From Cryomorphaceae bacterium (GTDB taxonomy: Bacteria; Bacteroidota; Bacteroidia; Flavobacteriales_D; SKUL01): a stretch of 32,792 nucleotides of DNA. The stretch is from contig REDV01000147.1 of assembly GCA_007695365.1 (NCBI GenBank), forward strand, positions 1-32,792, in the 5' to 3' direction. The notes beneath the pieces are model-generated. The model was given only the letters and a program-made list of their open reading frames with translations. It made no database searches and had not been told where the DNA came from. Shown piece by piece: positions 31,856 to 32,792 of this stretch (position 1 is its first letter; every line of letters starts with the position of its first letter). The translations under genes and the position numbers were made by a program.

Positions 31856-32792
31856 ATGATCAGATTCATGCTTATATCTGTAATCCTGTGGGCGGGGTGC
31901 GTGAAGCTCTCCGCCCAGCAGGGTTATACCTATGTGGTAGATGAAGAATTTGTGCATTATGAAAATATCTTTATAAGGGTTGAAGGACTGGTTTTGACAG
32001 AATCCAACCAAATTGTGGTTAGTGCTCATTGGCATCCACTAAGCGGCCACAGAGGCATTGTTCGGCTATATCCAACTGGAGATTTTGATAACTCTTTTGG
32101 TACTCCTTCTTCATTAGGAGGGGGGGGGGCATTGTTCAGAGTGCCAGGAGGATACATGAGATTCAATAATACCCCCGGTAAACATGATGAACTAGGACAA
32201 CCATATCCAGGTTTTAATTTTTACTTTGCCAATAACTTTCCCACCAATCCTCCACCGGATGCCATGGCCTTGTTTCCATTGCCCGATGGCAGATTTTACG
32301 TCAGCGGGCGCATTTACCTCGATTCGCTAGGCAACAAAGCCCACCTGGTGCGCATGATGCCCAACGGCAGTGTGGATACTACTTTTACCCCCCGCGTGGT
32401 GAACGCGCCGCTTTCGGGTAAAACCTCACACATGATGTTTTACGATGATGAACGCATTATGGTGGGCGGTAACTTCAATACCTTTGAAGATCATGTTTCT
32501 CCACACATGGTGCGGGTTTTTCTGGATGGTTCGGTGGATACTACCTTTACTTCAGAGTTTGTAGAACGCTATTTCACTTCAGCCCGATACGTGGATGACC
32601 AGGGCAGGATTATGATTACAGACCCGGCAGGTGGATTTGCCAGTCATCCGGAAGATACGGTGCTGGTAATGCGTGTTTTGCCAGATGGCCGCGAAGATAC
32701 CACCTTCCATCACCTGGAAATAGAAGGTGGCACAACAGCGCAAAACAGCTATTGGTGGCCGGCAGTAATTGGCGTAGTACCCGAAGATGATG
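31856..32792 (+). CDS. Delta-60 repeat secreted protein (partial, runs off the window)
   Basis: Open from the ATG at 31856 to the last base (312 complete codons). Starts 19 nt after the preceding stop on the same strand, so the two may be cotranscribed. A signal peptide (MIRFMLISVILWAGCVKLSAQ) is followed by beta-propeller repeats of the Delta-60 type: MMPNGSVDTTFTP, RVFLDGSVDTTFTS and RVLPDGREDTTFHH, each preceded by a strand with a GG(N/R)F-like turn (VGGNFNTFEDH). A T9SS sorting domain would be expected beyond the window end but is not visible. A run of ten G at 32120-32129 lies in the frame within the AT-richer first third. Confidence 0.85.
   Translation, partial: MIRFMLISVILWAGCVKLSAQQGYTYVVDEEFVHYENIFIRVEGLVLTESNQIVVSAHWHPLSGHRGIVRLYPTGDFDNSFGTPSSLGGGGALFRVPGGYMRFNNTPGKHDELGQPYPGFNFYFANNFPTNPPPDAMALFPLPDGRFYVSGRIYLDSLGNKAHLVRMMPNGSVDTTFTPRVVNAPLSGKTSHMMFYDDERIMVGGNFNTFEDHVSPHMVRVFLDGSVDTTFTSEFVERYFTSARYVDDQGRIMITDPAGGFASHPEDTVLVMRVLPDGREDTTFHHLEIEGGTTAQNSYWWPAVIGVVPEDD
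32120..32129 (+). repeat. Ten-G homopolymer in the open frame
   Basis: Ten consecutive G encode part of a glycine run (residues about 88-92). The frame is open with ten G; a gain or loss of one or two would shift it. Long G tracts are the classic substrate of slipped-strand phase variation, although an assembly error in a homopolymer is also possible. Confidence 0.75.

Noticed and set aside
1-32792. CRISPR arrays, prophage or defence genes
   Set aside because: No regularly spaced direct repeats, Cas-like, phage structural or nuclease/toxin-antitoxin genes were found; the lone small HTH pairs with a membrane protein and not with a toxin.

Overview
The window is a chromosomal segment from a member of the Bacteroidota, most likely Flavobacteriales-like; the exact genus cannot be read from it. 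The evidence is: two secreted proteins with type IX secretion (T9SS) C-terminal sorting domains (one type A, one type B), a Delta-60 beta-propeller protein of the same secreted style, a TPR/PD40/OmpA-domain envelope protein, a menaquinone gene, A-rich leaders without clear Shine-Dalgarno sites, and several Bacteroidota-type promoters (TTG about 20 nt before TAnnTTTG).

Layout. 1-5500: a small exported protein of unknown function, then a translationally coupled TPR / OmpA-PD40 pair on the minus strand, then an M42 aminopeptidase. 5540-6766: a MarR regulator with an apparent self-operator, followed by a YceI periplasmic protein and a terminator. 6767-7474: palindromic interspersed repeats and tRNA-His(GUG). 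7475-10302: a GT4 glycosyltransferase coupled to a formyltransferase-like fusion protein, probably for a surface glycan. 10299-12400 (minus): MenB, then a small HTH regulator/membrane protein pair, then a Cys-rich small lipoprotein with its own promoter and terminator. 12470-12780: gene-free, palindrome-rich. 12813-16430 (minus): a four-gene operon with a FecCD/BtuCD-type importer (binding lipoprotein, permease, ATPase) and an atypical SDR. Divergent from it is a Tat-exported pirin. 17736-18491: a sulfotransferase. 18555-20975 (minus): a lamin-tail-domain T9SS type B protein with four tandem modules. 21107-24884 (minus): DASS-family anion transporter, a four-helix membrane protein and an M61 peptidase with PDZ domain. 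25292-26680: dihydrolipoyl dehydrogenase, bracketed by two copies of an interspersed repeat. 26729-32792: an AT-rich upstream region, a 1487-residue T9SS type A protein, and the start of a Delta-60 repeat protein that runs off the window.

Most of the content is ordinary core and envelope biology. No CRISPR array, transposase, prophage or recognisable defence system was seen. The signals most worth checking are a ten-G tract inside the open frame of the last gene, an AT-rich to GC-richer switch inside the 1487-residue gene, the palindrome placed between the promoter elements of the marR gene with a nearly leaderless start, the formyltransferase fusion with Ser in place of the catalytic Asn, and a tRNA-His with two U-U oppositions in its acceptor stem.
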